Positions 18,354-32,245 of a stretch of DNA of 64,000 bases are shown in pieces. Under the pieces are notes generated by a model. That model worked only from the letters and a program-made list of their open reading frames with translations, did no database searches and was not told the origin of the DNA. Source of the DNA: Whitmania pigra. Its lineage: Eukaryota > Annelida > Clitellata > Hirudinida > Haemopidae. The first letter of the stretch is position 1, and each line of letters starts with the position of its first letter. Both the position numbers and the translations under genes were made by a program. The stretch spans positions 1,570,001-1,634,000 of the forward strand of contig JAJTWR010000284.1 of assembly GCA_021613335.1 (NCBI GenBank), read 5' to 3'.

Positions 18354-20752
18354 TAATTTTGGGACATCAGTATTGAATCATAATAAAATTAATAACAACA
18401 ATAATAGTAATAATAATAATAAGCAATCATCGCAAGCGTAACTATGCATAACACGACATGTCACCTATAAATTTGCAGAAAAATTCTTTCAATGTAAAAT
18501 AAAAATAAATTAAGTTAATACTTACAAAAAGATTTCTTCTTTATTTTAATTTTGTTTCAAGCATTCTCATTTGGCAAACAAGGTATGGTATTTACATTGG
18601 TGCCTCCTTAATTTTGGGACCTCTTTACGTAAATTAACGAGCTTTTGATAAACAAACATTCGGCATATAAAATTGTATTTTCTCAAGAAAGATAGCCAAT
18701 AATTTATACTTTTAACGCTTATAATTTTCAAAATGACGCTTGCTGCGATTTTGAAAAAAAAATCAATCAGAAAAGACGCTACTCCCCATTGAGCGAGCGC
18801 CATCTTCTCATTTATCACGTGAATATTATTTTTTCGGTCCCTTTTTTGTTATTCAGTCTATTATTTGTTTCTCCCAAGGATAAAATAGAGCACTCTGGCT
18901 GTGCCGTGAGTCTTCGTTATCAACCACATGACTGTTATCAGATTAATAATCTGATAAATTTTATTTTAAATAATGACAAATTTGCTAACAAATTTTTGGA
19001 ACTTTAAGGCTTTATTTGACTCTTCATTAATCATACTTTTCGACAATTTTAAATTAAAACTCAACCATTCATTTTCCCTTTTACCGTTATCCTGGTCTTC
19101 TATGCTCATGGTTTTAACAGCGTTACGGTTTCATCATTTTTCAATGTACAAAACATTCCTATGTAACTATTGAATAGATGATTTTCTGAATTTCTATGAG
19201 AGGCTCAACTATGCCATCCTCAGAAGACGTTCTTGGTTTTAAGTCTACTTTGCTTTATGTTATATTATTCTCAACAAATTATTTCTTATGGACACCTTTA
19301 TTCTATTGCAGAAATCATCATTCTTTTTGTCATGGCTTTAATACAATGAATACCTATTAGTGTTATATATATATATATATTATTCTTTTATATATATATT
19401 TTGGTATATATATATTATATATTGTATATATTGTATATATTCTCCTCAGGATAAAATAGAGCATCCTGGCTGTGGCGTGAGTCTTCGTTCCCAATATGAA
19501 CTTTCCTGATAGCAACTTCGTCCGGTCAAGAGCTTAACAATTTAATAAAATAATCCACATCACCTCATCTCAACTAGACTTGGTGATTTATTGTCGAAAT
19601 TGTAAAACTTAAGACAATGTGTTTTCGTCTGTGAAATGCTTTGTAGTGATTGTTATAAAGTTCGTATTCCATCCTTGATGCTAAGCGATTAAGACGGAGA
19701 AACAATAAAACAACGACGACCTTTGTAACATTCTTTCATTAATGTGCCTCGAAATTACCAGACGAAATATTTTGAAGTTTTATTTTTAAGGCACATCACA
19801 TTTTTTATATAAAATATAAAATTTTCGGCTTTTAGTAATGATGCAATTTATTAATGACGTCTAACTTTGCAATAAACTGTTCTTTTTTCTGTAAGCTGCT
19901 TTCAACAAGATGAGAATATGAACATTTTTAGCGTCTATATTTTTCTAGTCTAAACATTAACCCCACACAATAGGTAGCCTAGTTAGGGCTAGATAGTTTT
20001 TTCAAGCTAAGCAATGCCCGACCAAACCTATGCATGAAACAGACCAGACAATAACAGGTTACATAAGAAAGCTTTGTAAACACCAAATAAAATTTCAGCC
20101 AAGCTCATTTCGTTCTATCATTCCTAACTAATTATCTCATTAGTGCTTAAGAACCGTTACCAACAGCCTATAGTTTTCAAACCCAGACTATCATAATAAT
20201 AACGAACCATTAACATACTGACCATTTTATTTGCTGTAGTTACAATATTAATCACAGTATTTGTCGAGCAGTTTCATTTATCGAAACAACCAAAAAGCCA
20301 TATTAAATTAAAAACGTTTATTGATTAGTCACTTAAGTACCATAAATCTCTGGTTTAGTCGTCTGTGAGTTAACTATTTTTTATTCCAATCAGCCTCTCG
20401 AGACAAATTTGTATGTCTGCTAATCTTCTGCGGTCAAAGTTTCACTGAAATTACATTGTGTACAGTGGAACTTCCAAAAGAATAATTTTGAAAAGAAACA
20501 AATGTAACAAAAACATGACAACAAGAACGAGTGAAAAGTCATAAAAACAAATTTCAATACATCAGGACCTCCGGGGAACCAATTTCATATTTCTTCGATG
20601 CAATGCAACGAGTTCACAAATGCGTCATCGTATTATTATAGGAATGTCTAAAAAGTTATCTTTGATTAAACAATTTCACCATAAATTTAGAGAAAAAGTA
20701 ATAGTTTGTAGGCTGATTGTCAAGGAGAGAAGATTCAAACGTCCGTGCCTCC

Positions 20753-21895
20753 TCAGATGATGATGTGTTCCAAGATGGCCTCCAGATATTCAAATCCTTC
20801 CCTGGTGGCGGTGTTGGATATCTCGTCCAGGTTCAGCGGATATTGCTCTGGGTTCTTCTTGCAGATGTCTGGAAGATCAAACACCTTCTCGTCTGAAATC
20901 TTGGTCTCCAAATCATTGTACAGGGATCCCAGCACGAACTTCTTTCTGTCTTCATGTCTCGATTCGGACTTGGGCGAAAACAGCAGACGCTTGTTGGGTT
21001 GGTCTTCGATGTTGCTGTAGAGTTTCTCTTCTTCGTGCGGCTTTTTCCCTCCGAAGGCGCCGACTTCTCTGAAAGCGACCGGAACGCAGGCATCCTTGGT
21101 GACAAGAATGTCAGCTCTGAAGGAAAATTTGCCTCTTCTTTCGGCAAGGCCAAAGGAATTCAGGGTAAATGCAGCAGATTTAAGACCTAAGTTTACTTCT
21201 CCTTGGAATGTTGTGTTTGGAGGCATGCAAGGTTTCTTATACTCAAATCTAAAAATGATATTCAAGTTTTCAAGTAACTTTCACCCCTAGGATTTCCAAA
21301 AGTAATCATTTAACAATGCCATATTCTAGTTCAAAGAAAAAAAGGACAATAATCAATTAAATAAATAAGTTCAAAGAAAATTTGCTTCACAGTGTGGAAA
21401 AAGCAATTTCACTGTTAAGATAAAAAGTAAAGGTTAAATTTCTAGAAAAATAACTTTGAAATATTTAATCATATGACAAATATTTCTACAAAACGATGCT
21501 CACTTGTCCCAATAATGGCTCCAGCATTTTGTTGCATTAATAGTTTTGTAGCTGTAAAGGCGGAATCCTTTACCTGAAGCCTCATTGTAGAAGCCAACAA
21601 AACTTGAGTCCATTTTCGGACACCCTGTCATTATGTGACCAGCCATTCTCTTTTTTTGACCATCGATGAATATTTGGGTTGTCACCATACCTCCAGAGGC
21701 ACGACCCATACCTTCTGAAATTCCAAAAACCGTTTGCACATAGCCTTGCCAAGTCTCAGGAAGGCAACATGGTTTTGGGTCGTCTCTTGACTTAACTTTA
21801 GTTTCCAAGTCATCCAGTCCAAACAAGAAAATGCCGAAATTGCCAAACCCAAAAGCAGCAGCAAAGCCACAAACAAAAAGCAAAACTTTTAGCAT
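20753..21895 (-). CDS. Ependymin-related secreted protein, copy 4
   Basis: Exons 21895-21504 and 21248-20753 give 295 residues. It is the most diverged of the four close copies: exon 2 opens with KFEYKKPC (as in copy 5) in place of NVEYEKPC, and the segment after KSAAFTLNSFGLAERRG differs throughout. Signal peptide, PCCLPETWQGYV, TGCP, NATKCW and the exon 2 cysteines are kept. The intron is 255 bp. The TATA box at 22002-22010 is altered. Confidence 0.87.
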
Positions 21896-22001
21896 CGTAT
21901 CTCTCGTCTTCCTTGCTAAACAAATCTAAATAGCTCAGCGTTACCAAGCAAAATCAGTCAGGGTTATGCCGATTGAGCAACGAATGATCGTGAGCACATC
22001 T

Positions 22002-22010
22002 GTTTATATA
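22002..22010 (-). promoter_or_regulatory. Variant TATA box of ependymin copy 4
   Basis: TATATAAAC on the - strand, where copies 1-3 have TATAAAAAG. The surrounding promoter block is otherwise conserved. Confidence 0.55.
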
Positions 22011-22640
22011 ATTTCAGGACACCAGTTTTGAATCACAATAAAATTAATTATAATAACAACAATAATAATAATAATAAGCAATCCTCGCAAGCATAACAAT
22101 GCATTATAACACGACATGTCACCAAGCTATAAATTTGCAGAATAAACATTTTAATGTTACACTGTATGGGATTTACGTTGGTGCCTCCTTAATTTGAGGC
22201 CTCTTTACGTAAATTAACAAGCTTTTGATGCACAAACATCCGGCATGTAAGACTTTATTTTTACAAGAAAGATAGTCAATAATTACATTAAAATACTTTT
22301 AATGCTTTTAATATTCAAAATAACGCTTGTTGCGAATTAAAAAAAATAGTCATTTAGAAAAGACGCCACTCCTCATTGAACGCCTTCTTCTCATTTATCA
22401 CGTGAATATTACTTTTTCGGCCCATTTTTTGTTATTCAGTCTATTATTTGTTTCTCCCGGGGATTAAATAGAGCACACTTGCTGTGGCGTGAGGCTTCGT
22501 TCACAATCACACGACTGTTATCAGATTAATAATCTGATAAATTTTATCATGATTGTAAAATAACGACAAGTTTGCTAATGAATTTTTGGTGCAAATTTAA
22601 GCTGATAAGTTTACGAAATTTCGGGCTTCAAGTCACGAGG

Positions 22641-23106
22641 ACAGCAGTATTGATTTCGTTGATGTGGCCTAGACCTTTAATGCCGTCGATCGTTCTGCTG
22701 CGATGGCTTGTGGTTTTTAAAGTTTATAATTATAGTCAGATATAACATTTCTGAAAAACCATCTTCTGCCTGTCTGGCAATTACTAGAAGCAATTATCTA
22801 GCTATTATTTTATAAATGTTCAATTTAAAAAAATTAATTTTGTCTATTAATTTTTCCCCTTATCAATTTTGTGTTCAGATTTTAGCTTTATCTATGATTT
22901 AGTGATCAATAATTTTCTAGTAATGAAATTAGAGATAATATTACAGCAAGTAATAAACCTTATTTGGAGAATTTTGTCCAAGAAATACATGAATAACGAG
23001 TTAATAGATGAAACAAAAATTTATTTTTTAAAAAAACTTATTATGAAATTCTGAAATCCATCTAAAGAGATTTCAAGCAGACATTTAAAAACTGTTTTCA
23101 AGTTCT
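22641..23106. other. Intergenic spacer, ependymin copies 4 and 5
   Basis: AT-rich DNA with no feature I can support. The duplicated-unit similarity stops near its left edge. Confidence 0.5.
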
Positions 23107-25002
<1,896 letters not shown>

Positions 25003-25064
25003 GCTGCTTTCTGGCTCATGTTTGAGGAAGAGACACAGGAGTCTCTGCCGACTTTATCCACATC

Positions 25065-25071
25065 ATTTATA
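25065..25071 (-). promoter_or_regulatory. Candidate TATA box of ependymin copy 5
   Basis: TATAAAT on the - strand about 63 bp above the ATG at 25002. The promoter differs from copies 1-4 in sequence and spacing. Confidence 0.4.
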
Positions 25072-25580
25072 GCATCATCCGTGACGTGTGGACATTGCCT
25101 TTTTATGACAGAAGCGATGTCTGTTGAACGTCAAGTTGGCATAAAAGAATGGCGCGGATGAAAAATTATGATTTCTTTCGTAACCTATTAAAACTGACTT
25201 CAAAAATAGATTTTGTGCACTAACTAAGTCTGATTTTTAGCGTAAAGTTAAAAAATAAACGTCTAAATAGTTGTAAGTCACGGCCAAATCTTTTGTCTGG
25301 CTAATCAAAACCCTCTTGTGTTGAAAAGCGTAATGGCTGAATGTGTTTTAATTAAGTAATTAACTTTATTGGCATTATATTATTAATGCTTGTAAACTTT
25401 CGACATATTTGTCATCGATGCACTTTATCTTGGTACCGTAGGTACCGTGGCTGGTTCGTAGTTCTTGAAAACCCAAGCATGGATTTTATCAAGAGTTGAA
25501 TTAGAGTTATAAATGCCACTTATAATAAATTACTTAAAATTAAATTTATTTGTCAAATAATAAAACACTTCAACTACATA

Positions 25581-26310
25581 CAGTCGAACCCGGTTATGCC
25601 GCCGGTCTAGGGGTTTGCCTAAAAGCGTCGAGGCAACCAATGATCGAGATAACCGAAAATCAAAATGGCGACTGTATATTAACATGTGCTTGCAAATTCT
25701 TTATGTACTTAATGTGCGTTTATAAATAAGAATGTACATGCACATGTTTTTAATGTTTTTTTTACATAACAGCAATTGATACTTTATATTGGTAACAGTA
25801 CATACTGCTAACAATGGAGCTTACTTATTGTGTTAGGTGGGGGTAAAAAAAATCTTAATGGCCTTGAGACCAGGAACATCCGGATGAGTTCTACAGTTGC
25901 TAAGGATTATACTTTTATGCTTTCTGTTCTATGTTTTTTTCTTACTGGATCAAATACAGATTTCTCGTTCATTTGCTTTAACAGCAGCCTTCATTTTCCA
26001 TCCTGAAATGGTATTTGTTGGAATGCCATGCTGACGACTAAGGTCTGCTGCTTTTGATTCTTTTTCTGGCTGAAGTATGATTTCATAATTTTTCTCTATT
26101 GACTGATTAGGATTATGCAGTTTTCCCTTAACACTTCCAGACATTTTAGAACAAAAAAGATAAACGTAATAGCGTGCTACCCTCAGACAAAATCAGCAAC
26201 AGTGAATTGGGTTCGGCGAAATAAAGGAATCGACATAACCGATTGTTGCTACAACAACGTGGGAATTTGGCGGTTCCACTTCATAAGCGACTTAATAGCG
26301 AGTTAAAGTC
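25581..26310 (-). mobile_element. pogo/Tigger-like DNA transposon remnant
   Basis: A - strand frame at 25950-26144 encodes a 64-residue fragment resembling the N-terminal psq/CENP-B helix-turn-helix of Tigger/pogo transposases (EKESKAADLSRQHGIPTNTI, then GWK). About 370 bp to its left, CAGTCGAACCCGGTTATG resembles a Tigger terminal repeat. A partly similar CGACATAACCG block lies at 26232. No DDE domain is left, so this is a relic or a non-autonomous derivative. Confidence 0.55.
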
Positions 26311-26705
26311 CATCCGGTTTCTTCTTTGACGTGATCCAATTGTGCAAATCGAGCTGATCTCATCGACTTGAACAGGATTTATCATCATCATTTAGGTCTA
26401 AATTATAAGATGGCATTCTAAATGTTGTGGGCCACCACATAAAAGTAAACAAATAGATGCGGCATAATTAGTGTAATCAACATTGAACGGTGTTACGACA
26501 TTGTTGATTATTATTGATTACGGATACGGACGCTGATGATTTTATAATAACGGATAGTTATAATATAATTAAAATATAGGTAGAGAGACATTTCAGAACT
26601 TGTTTACACATATATATCCTTCATATACTATTATCATTTCTGTTTTATTATTATTATTATATTATTATTATTATTATATTATTATTATTATTATTATTAT
26701 TATCG

Positions 26706-26784
<79 letters not shown>

Positions 26785-29636
26785 TAATACTATTGTAATT
26801 ATCATATTATAAATATTATATTTTTATTGTTGCAAAGAAATGTATCTCCTTTTTGACCTCATGCGTAATTGTCCTGTGATGGTACCCATTTAGATCAGCG
26901 TTTTTATCTGTGAAGTAGGCATTCATTTTGAGACCAAAATTTCCTGTTATGTAATCAATAACATATTAATTAGTTAAAAACATTTAAAGGTATCAGACGC
27001 TTGCTTTGTAGGCTAGACGTCCTACTCATCTAGTAACTAATTACTACTGCAGCACTGTGGATAAGATAGGCAATGATAAGTAATCTTATCCTTTAAGTAT
27101 AGAAAAACAAATGCGTCATAATCACAAGTAATCGCGAGACTATTGATCATGCAATCGTCAGCCAAAAAAATTTTGGCCAAGTCATTCAGGCGCACTAAGC
27201 TATCAATTCTCAGAAAATGGATGTCATCAGGAGGTGTTTTTAAGTCTACTTTAACCCTGAATTTCAAAAAAAAAAAATAGAAAACGAGAATTGCCTCCAA
27301 CTACTCTCGAAATCATAATCACAAATACTGGAGCGAGACCTGGATTTGACCCAAAGAAGAACGGTGGAATATGGAAATAGCTGGTTAGAAAACGCAGGCG
27401 TCTGCTGCCGATGATAACGCATGATGAGCGTCATAAGTTAGATAGAAATGAACTTGTTTTCAGTAACTAATTATGCGGAAACAACTCGAACCTACTCGAC
27501 AGGAAAATCGATATTCCACTCGTGTTCAGAAAATCGTCTGTTAGCACGATCCATCTTGATTCTCAAATTGAGAGTTGGATTTCCACATTTTTATTTATGT
27601 TCACGTAATTTGAAACCCATATAAGGCCCACGTCTGCAAGACTGGACTCTTGTATGACCAGCATTGGTCAACGATGTCTGAGGTTTAGCTCAGAGAATCG
27701 TATATCTGCTAGCGACATCTCGCCACAAAGAGCCTATGGGAGAGGGTGCCTTATAAATGACCTAAGCGCCCCTTAACTTTACGCTGACGGGCGCTATATA
27801 AATCCATCTGTCATTGTCATTTTTATTATTAATAACTATTATTATTATTTGTTATTGTCAATAAGATTATTTGGAGTATAGGTCCTACCACAAGGAGATT
27901 TAAAAGTGGAATTTATTTGTTCTTGTGTACGTTTTCCTTCATATTAATCCACCTCGATTTAAAAGCCTACGATGTAGCAGTGGAACATTATAGTAGTTAT
28001 GTATTGTTGCAATAAAGATTTATAATATTAAAAGCAGCGAAATATTAATAACAACACCATTAATGTGATAATAATCACTATCATGTCTTGGCACTAAAAG
28101 GTGGCCTGCAAAAATAAAAGAGAAAAAAACTGAAAAGAAATTTCCTTCAAAGTCAGTGCACATGAAGGATGCCGACAGTAACTTTGAGAGTCAGAATCTC
28201 CAGTCAAGAATGTTTACAACATAAGAAAAAAAGCTGTACCACAAGTGTCATCATCATTATCATCATCATCATCGATGTAACATGATCACTTGTAACTGTC
28301 GAAGTGTCGTTTCACATCACGAATCGGGCGGAGAAACTGTAAGTCCGGAATTGCAAAGTCGGATGAACAATTTTGATGCAGAAAAAAATTCAAAGTAAAA
28401 TATAGAGAAACAGCAGCTTAACCAGATAATAATAAGTCAGAAATTCAGCATTTTTAAATTTCAATGCAACCGATATAAAAAGAAAAAGCATTGAAATGAT
28501 TAAACCCAAAAGTAGCTAGATGCAGTTTCAAAATTATTGATTCAAATATTAATAAAGCATTAAGAAAATGGTTCTCAAAATATTGTAAACAATTTTTACA
28601 GCAGGTTAACAAACGGTAAACGAGATGACTTTGTACACTGGCCAAGAAATAGGTCACTTGAATTGAAATTTTAGGAAGAGAAGTAATTTCAGATTCAGTT
28701 TAAAAACCCTTATAACTTGACATTTAGGTTCATGATTACTTACATTAAGAAAGTATTCAATGTTAAAACATAATTCGATGTTAAAACATATTTTGGTGGT
28801 TTGCAAATTATTTGCACATACAAGGCAAACATGACATAATCACTGCTAAAACATTGGATTCGAAAGCTGTGGTACGCAGGTGGGGATCCCTACACATCGA
28901 ATCAGAGTCAAGCATCAAAAGATTAATTGAAAACTGAAGAGTCTTATATCACAGGATGAAAAGTTTTGACGACATTTCTGTACAAGAACAATTAAGTAAA
29001 GAAAAAGATTCAGTCAAATTTAAAACAAAATCTCCACAGAAAATTCTTCGAAATAAAAGAATAAAAAAAGAAATGTTTTGAAATGATACCAACCAGATGC
29101 AATACCTCAAACTTTGGCTGATTTTCAATTCAATTGATATTCGATTCAAGCCGGATCAGTAGAAATAAAACTCACGAACAGAAACGAGATTGTCAGCGTA
29201 ACAAAAAAACTTCAGCAATGATCAATCGCCACGTTGATGCTTCACGATAATTAGGAGTCCAACCTCAAACCATGTAAACCGACACGAGTCGTTCAAACCA
29301 ACAAAAACAGAGGAATGGATCTGTAAAAGGTTAAAAGGTTTCAAGCTGCATTTTCGACTCGAAACTCGACTTTCCTTTTCACGTCGACGATTCGACGGCA
29401 AGCCTCCGACGAACGGCGATCCGAAGCGTCAGCAACTGGAAAGGTAGCTGCTCTTCTACAGGAAGAACATCGGCAGTGAAATACAAGAGAAAGTGTGGCA
29501 CAGGTTTTTCAAGAAGTTGTTTTCGTTTTGTTCGCTTCTTTATGGGATTCAGAGATGCAAAAATTTGGTCTTTGGAAAAATGGCGCACGACGCGATCGGT
29601 CTTTACGGCGAAATGTCGGTTCGTCGTCGGACACTT
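26311..29636. other. Gene-poor region
   Basis: Contains an ATT array at 26646-26780, the orphan ORF at 27037-27300, and a block at about 27640-27830 ending in GGGCGCTATATAAAT, a motif often seen at the ends of short interspersed repeats. The rest is AT-rich DNA in which I see nothing supportable up to the 3' end of the UBTD gene. Confidence 0.4.
27037..27300 (-). CDS. Orphan exon-like ORF
   Basis: An 87-codon frame. From about 27258 downward it follows a strong acceptor (a run of T then GAAATTCAG) and reads like a globular protein (VKVDLKTPPDDIHFLRIDSL, then LNDLAKIFL). No matching donor or neighbouring exon was found, and the frame runs on to a stop. It could be a gene relic or the last exon of an unrecognised gene. 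No family assigned. Confidence 0.25.
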   Translation of the reverse strand: MEAILVFYFFFLKFRVKVDLKTPPDDIHFLRIDSLVRLNDLAKIFLADDCMINSLAITCDYDAFVFLYLKDKITYHCLSYPQCCSSN

Positions 29637-31418
29637 TCACACAACTTCCATCTCGAGAAAGTTCTCCGGCTTCCGATATATTTTACATTGTCGGGCATCG
29701 TCTTCATCGACGTCGTCGTCATCCAACCTGACTTCGATGCTCGTCTCCGCAACCTCTGTGACCGGTTCGAGAGTTCCTTCTTCTGCCGTCGTGCCCGAGC
29801 TCGTTCGAGCGCGATCGCATTCCGATTTGTGCTTCGATTCCCTCGCCTGCCGTTTCAACGATTTCTGAAAGTCGCCCCTCTCGAGTGTCGGCACGACAAC
29901 CTGTACGACATAATTCTTTTTAATTCTCGCTTCCTTCACTTTCACTCTGTTCTGCAATTCCGCCCCTGCGAAAAACATCCTCTGCTTTGAGGGAGGAATG
30001 TTCTCCGACTGACTGACAAATTCTTTGAGTCTGAGTATCGGGTCATTTGTTCTGACGTTGGTTCTCAACTCTTTGCCCGTCGAAAGCTGAAGTTTGACTA
30101 GTATTTCTGAGCCTCTGTTTGCAGTCAAGGATTTTTGCTCCTTTGGTTTGTCCAGGAACGATGATGACGGCGCGTGACATTTCGTCGTCGGGAGTTTGTC
30201 GCTCAATTTGTTGTCGGTTTCGAGCAGGAGATTGGTCGGCTTGGAAAGTACGTAGGAGGGAAGCTGGTACCTCGTGCCCAACTCGTCGTAACAGTCCGAC
30301 AGCGTGCCTTCGAAAATCAGGATTTGCATGAGTTGGAAACTTTTTCAATTAAAACGATCATATATAAAAAAAAAACTTTTTAATGCAAACATTTTTGAGA
30401 CCAGATTTCCATGAGAACATCTCAGTTAGCTCACCATTTGGCAGAGAAATTCCTGCTCCGTCGATGATGGCCTGTGCCAAGTCAAAGTCCCCGCCCTCGA
30501 CCGCAATGGCAGCGGCCTTCAGGGCGTCCCATATTTCCCTGTGGCCCTCGAAAACAGGGGCGGTGTCCCAAAATTCATCCCTCCTGAATTAGATTCATTC
30601 AATTTCTTAACTTGCTCTCAACAGAAAATAGCCAATAAGGCAATAATTAGAATTAATATAACAATAATAATAATAATAATAATATGTGCATTTGTAGAGC
30701 ACCACAAAGTGTCATCTTCCTTACAATCCTGCTTATACTTTAGAAGAGGCGATAGGCTGAATCATGAAGAATACACTGGATTCACCATTTACTTGCTGAG
30801 TGGCAAAGAGCCCAAAAGAATATAATATTATCTAATACGTGATTAATAAACAATAAATTATGATTAACATAATAATAATAATAATAATAATAAAAAAGCC
30901 ATTTGTATTTTTAATTTCGATGTTGATTAAATGTGACCTTAAAATGAGTCAAAAAGCTTCAACTTCACCTCCTCCTCAACTGCTCCTCAGTTATTGGGAT
31001 GTCACTTTTCCACTTCGGACAGTCTCTCCTCAGAGGTTGGTTTCTGCCTATAGATACTTGAAAAAAATGCCTGAATTTAGTTAAATACAACTTAATAAAG
31101 GTAAATTTAGTTAAATTCAGTTTAATTGAACTTTATTAAGTTGAAGGAAGATTAGACTAGTCTCAGATCATGTAAATGTCTGTGCACAATATGGTACCTT
31201 ATGCAGTCTTCCTGCATAATTGCCTTAATGTGCATTCATAAATTTAGCAGAAATTCTAAAAAACAAAAAATAATCTAAGATGCCTTGAATTCATAACAAT
31301 GCTGACAGTTTAGCTTATTTAGTTCATTTATCAATAAGGTATCACCTCCTCCCGAAATCTCTGACGAATCTCTCTCTGGATAAGATATTCTTCGCGGTGA
31401 ACCCAGACAACCTCCCAT
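29637..31418 (-). CDS. UBTD: Ubiquitin domain-containing protein (UBTD1/2 homologue)
   Basis: Four exons, 31418-31346, 31047-30969, 30583-30435 and 30307-29637, join in phase to 323 residues. It starts MGGC, a likely acylated N-terminus as in the family. The UBTD N-terminal domain follows: [44 protein letters not shown] and [12 protein letters not shown] ubiquitin-like fold then runs from about residue 170 ([13 protein letters not shown] to NYVVQVVVP) and lacks a processed C-terminal GlyGly. Vertebrate UBTD1/2 are about 230 aa; this protein has an extra C-terminal tail of about 80 residues that is charged, with an Asp-rich run. UBTDs bind E2 enzymes of the UBE2D family and act in ubiquitination control. 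It lies 0.8 kb downstream of ABCB7 on the same strand. Confidence 0.92.
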
Positions 31419-32245
31419 ATTATGTTATGAGCCAGTGAATCAAATTGTAAATCCGACACAAACCGTATTACACTTTACTCAGTTGATTTTTCTAAGCAAC
31501 GATTTAGTCAGGAACCATTTGATTTAATAATCACTTAGGTAATCCAAAGCACTTCTCTGACAGATCTTTAAAAATCCAAACCCCTATTGTTTGCTTGACT
31601 CCAACTTTCACAACAATAGCTCGATTCACTTTTGATTTTCAATGCAAATATCAACTATGACTATGAATTATGCATATACAATTTGTTCGTACAGAAAATG
31701 AATATTTACAAATTATTTAAATTAATTTCAAAGATCGTTAACGATCAATCAGCACGTCGAGCTGCTCAAGAGATTAATCGAATTATTGATAGCCGACATG
31801 ACAACTAGATTACCAGAGTAACATGATTGCTTCCAAACGTTTGTTCCTAGCCTCCGGGCAATAGGACCCACCACCGAGAGCAGCGCACCAGACAGGGAAG
31901 GCACACCCCCACCCCCTAGATTCCCCGAAAGTTTAGCCCTCAAGACCCTTAAAAGTATTAGCACAGCAGAACTCGCTTTAGAAAGGGCTTTCTTAAAATA
32001 AAATATAAGAATCAACACCAAGACCACCTACACGAAACGATATAACATATCAAATTATCCTAAACTCTTCTCCAAAAAAAAAAAGGGCACAATTTCTAAG
32101 AAAATGAATTTATCCTAAGCTTCACGAAAATATTAGAAAACTGGAAAAACTCCAGCCTTGCTAAATTTTTTCAAGACTAGCTAGATCTAGTCATCCTCCC
32201 TGGATATCTTCATCGTCCTCTAGAAGTTAGCCATACTTTTATTTC
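31419..32245. other. Intergenic spacer between UBTD and ABCB7
   Basis: Contains the UBTD 5' flank and the ABCB7 3' UTR. The reverse-strand open frame around 31749-32027 shows no family features and I reject it as a gene. Confidence 0.5.

Larger units (their letters stand above)
16330..19469. repeat. Ependymin tandem-duplication unit 3
   Basis: About 3.14 kb, collinear with unit 2. Holds ependymin copy 3. The element ATAAAATAGAGCACTCT occurs at about 18880 and, slightly diverged, at about 19450, as in unit 2. A TA/TATATT-rich tract lies at 19361-19440. Confidence 0.75.
19470..22640. repeat. Ependymin tandem-duplication unit 4
   Basis: About 3.17 kb. Contains ependymin copy 4. Its segment at 19860-20160 is longer than in units 2 and 3 and matches the degraded flank at 7800-8160. 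The right part diverges after about 22580. Confidence 0.7.

Noticed and set aside
29493..29990. + strand frame opposite the UBTD last exon
   Set aside because: Antisense shadow of the ubiquitin-like domain exon.
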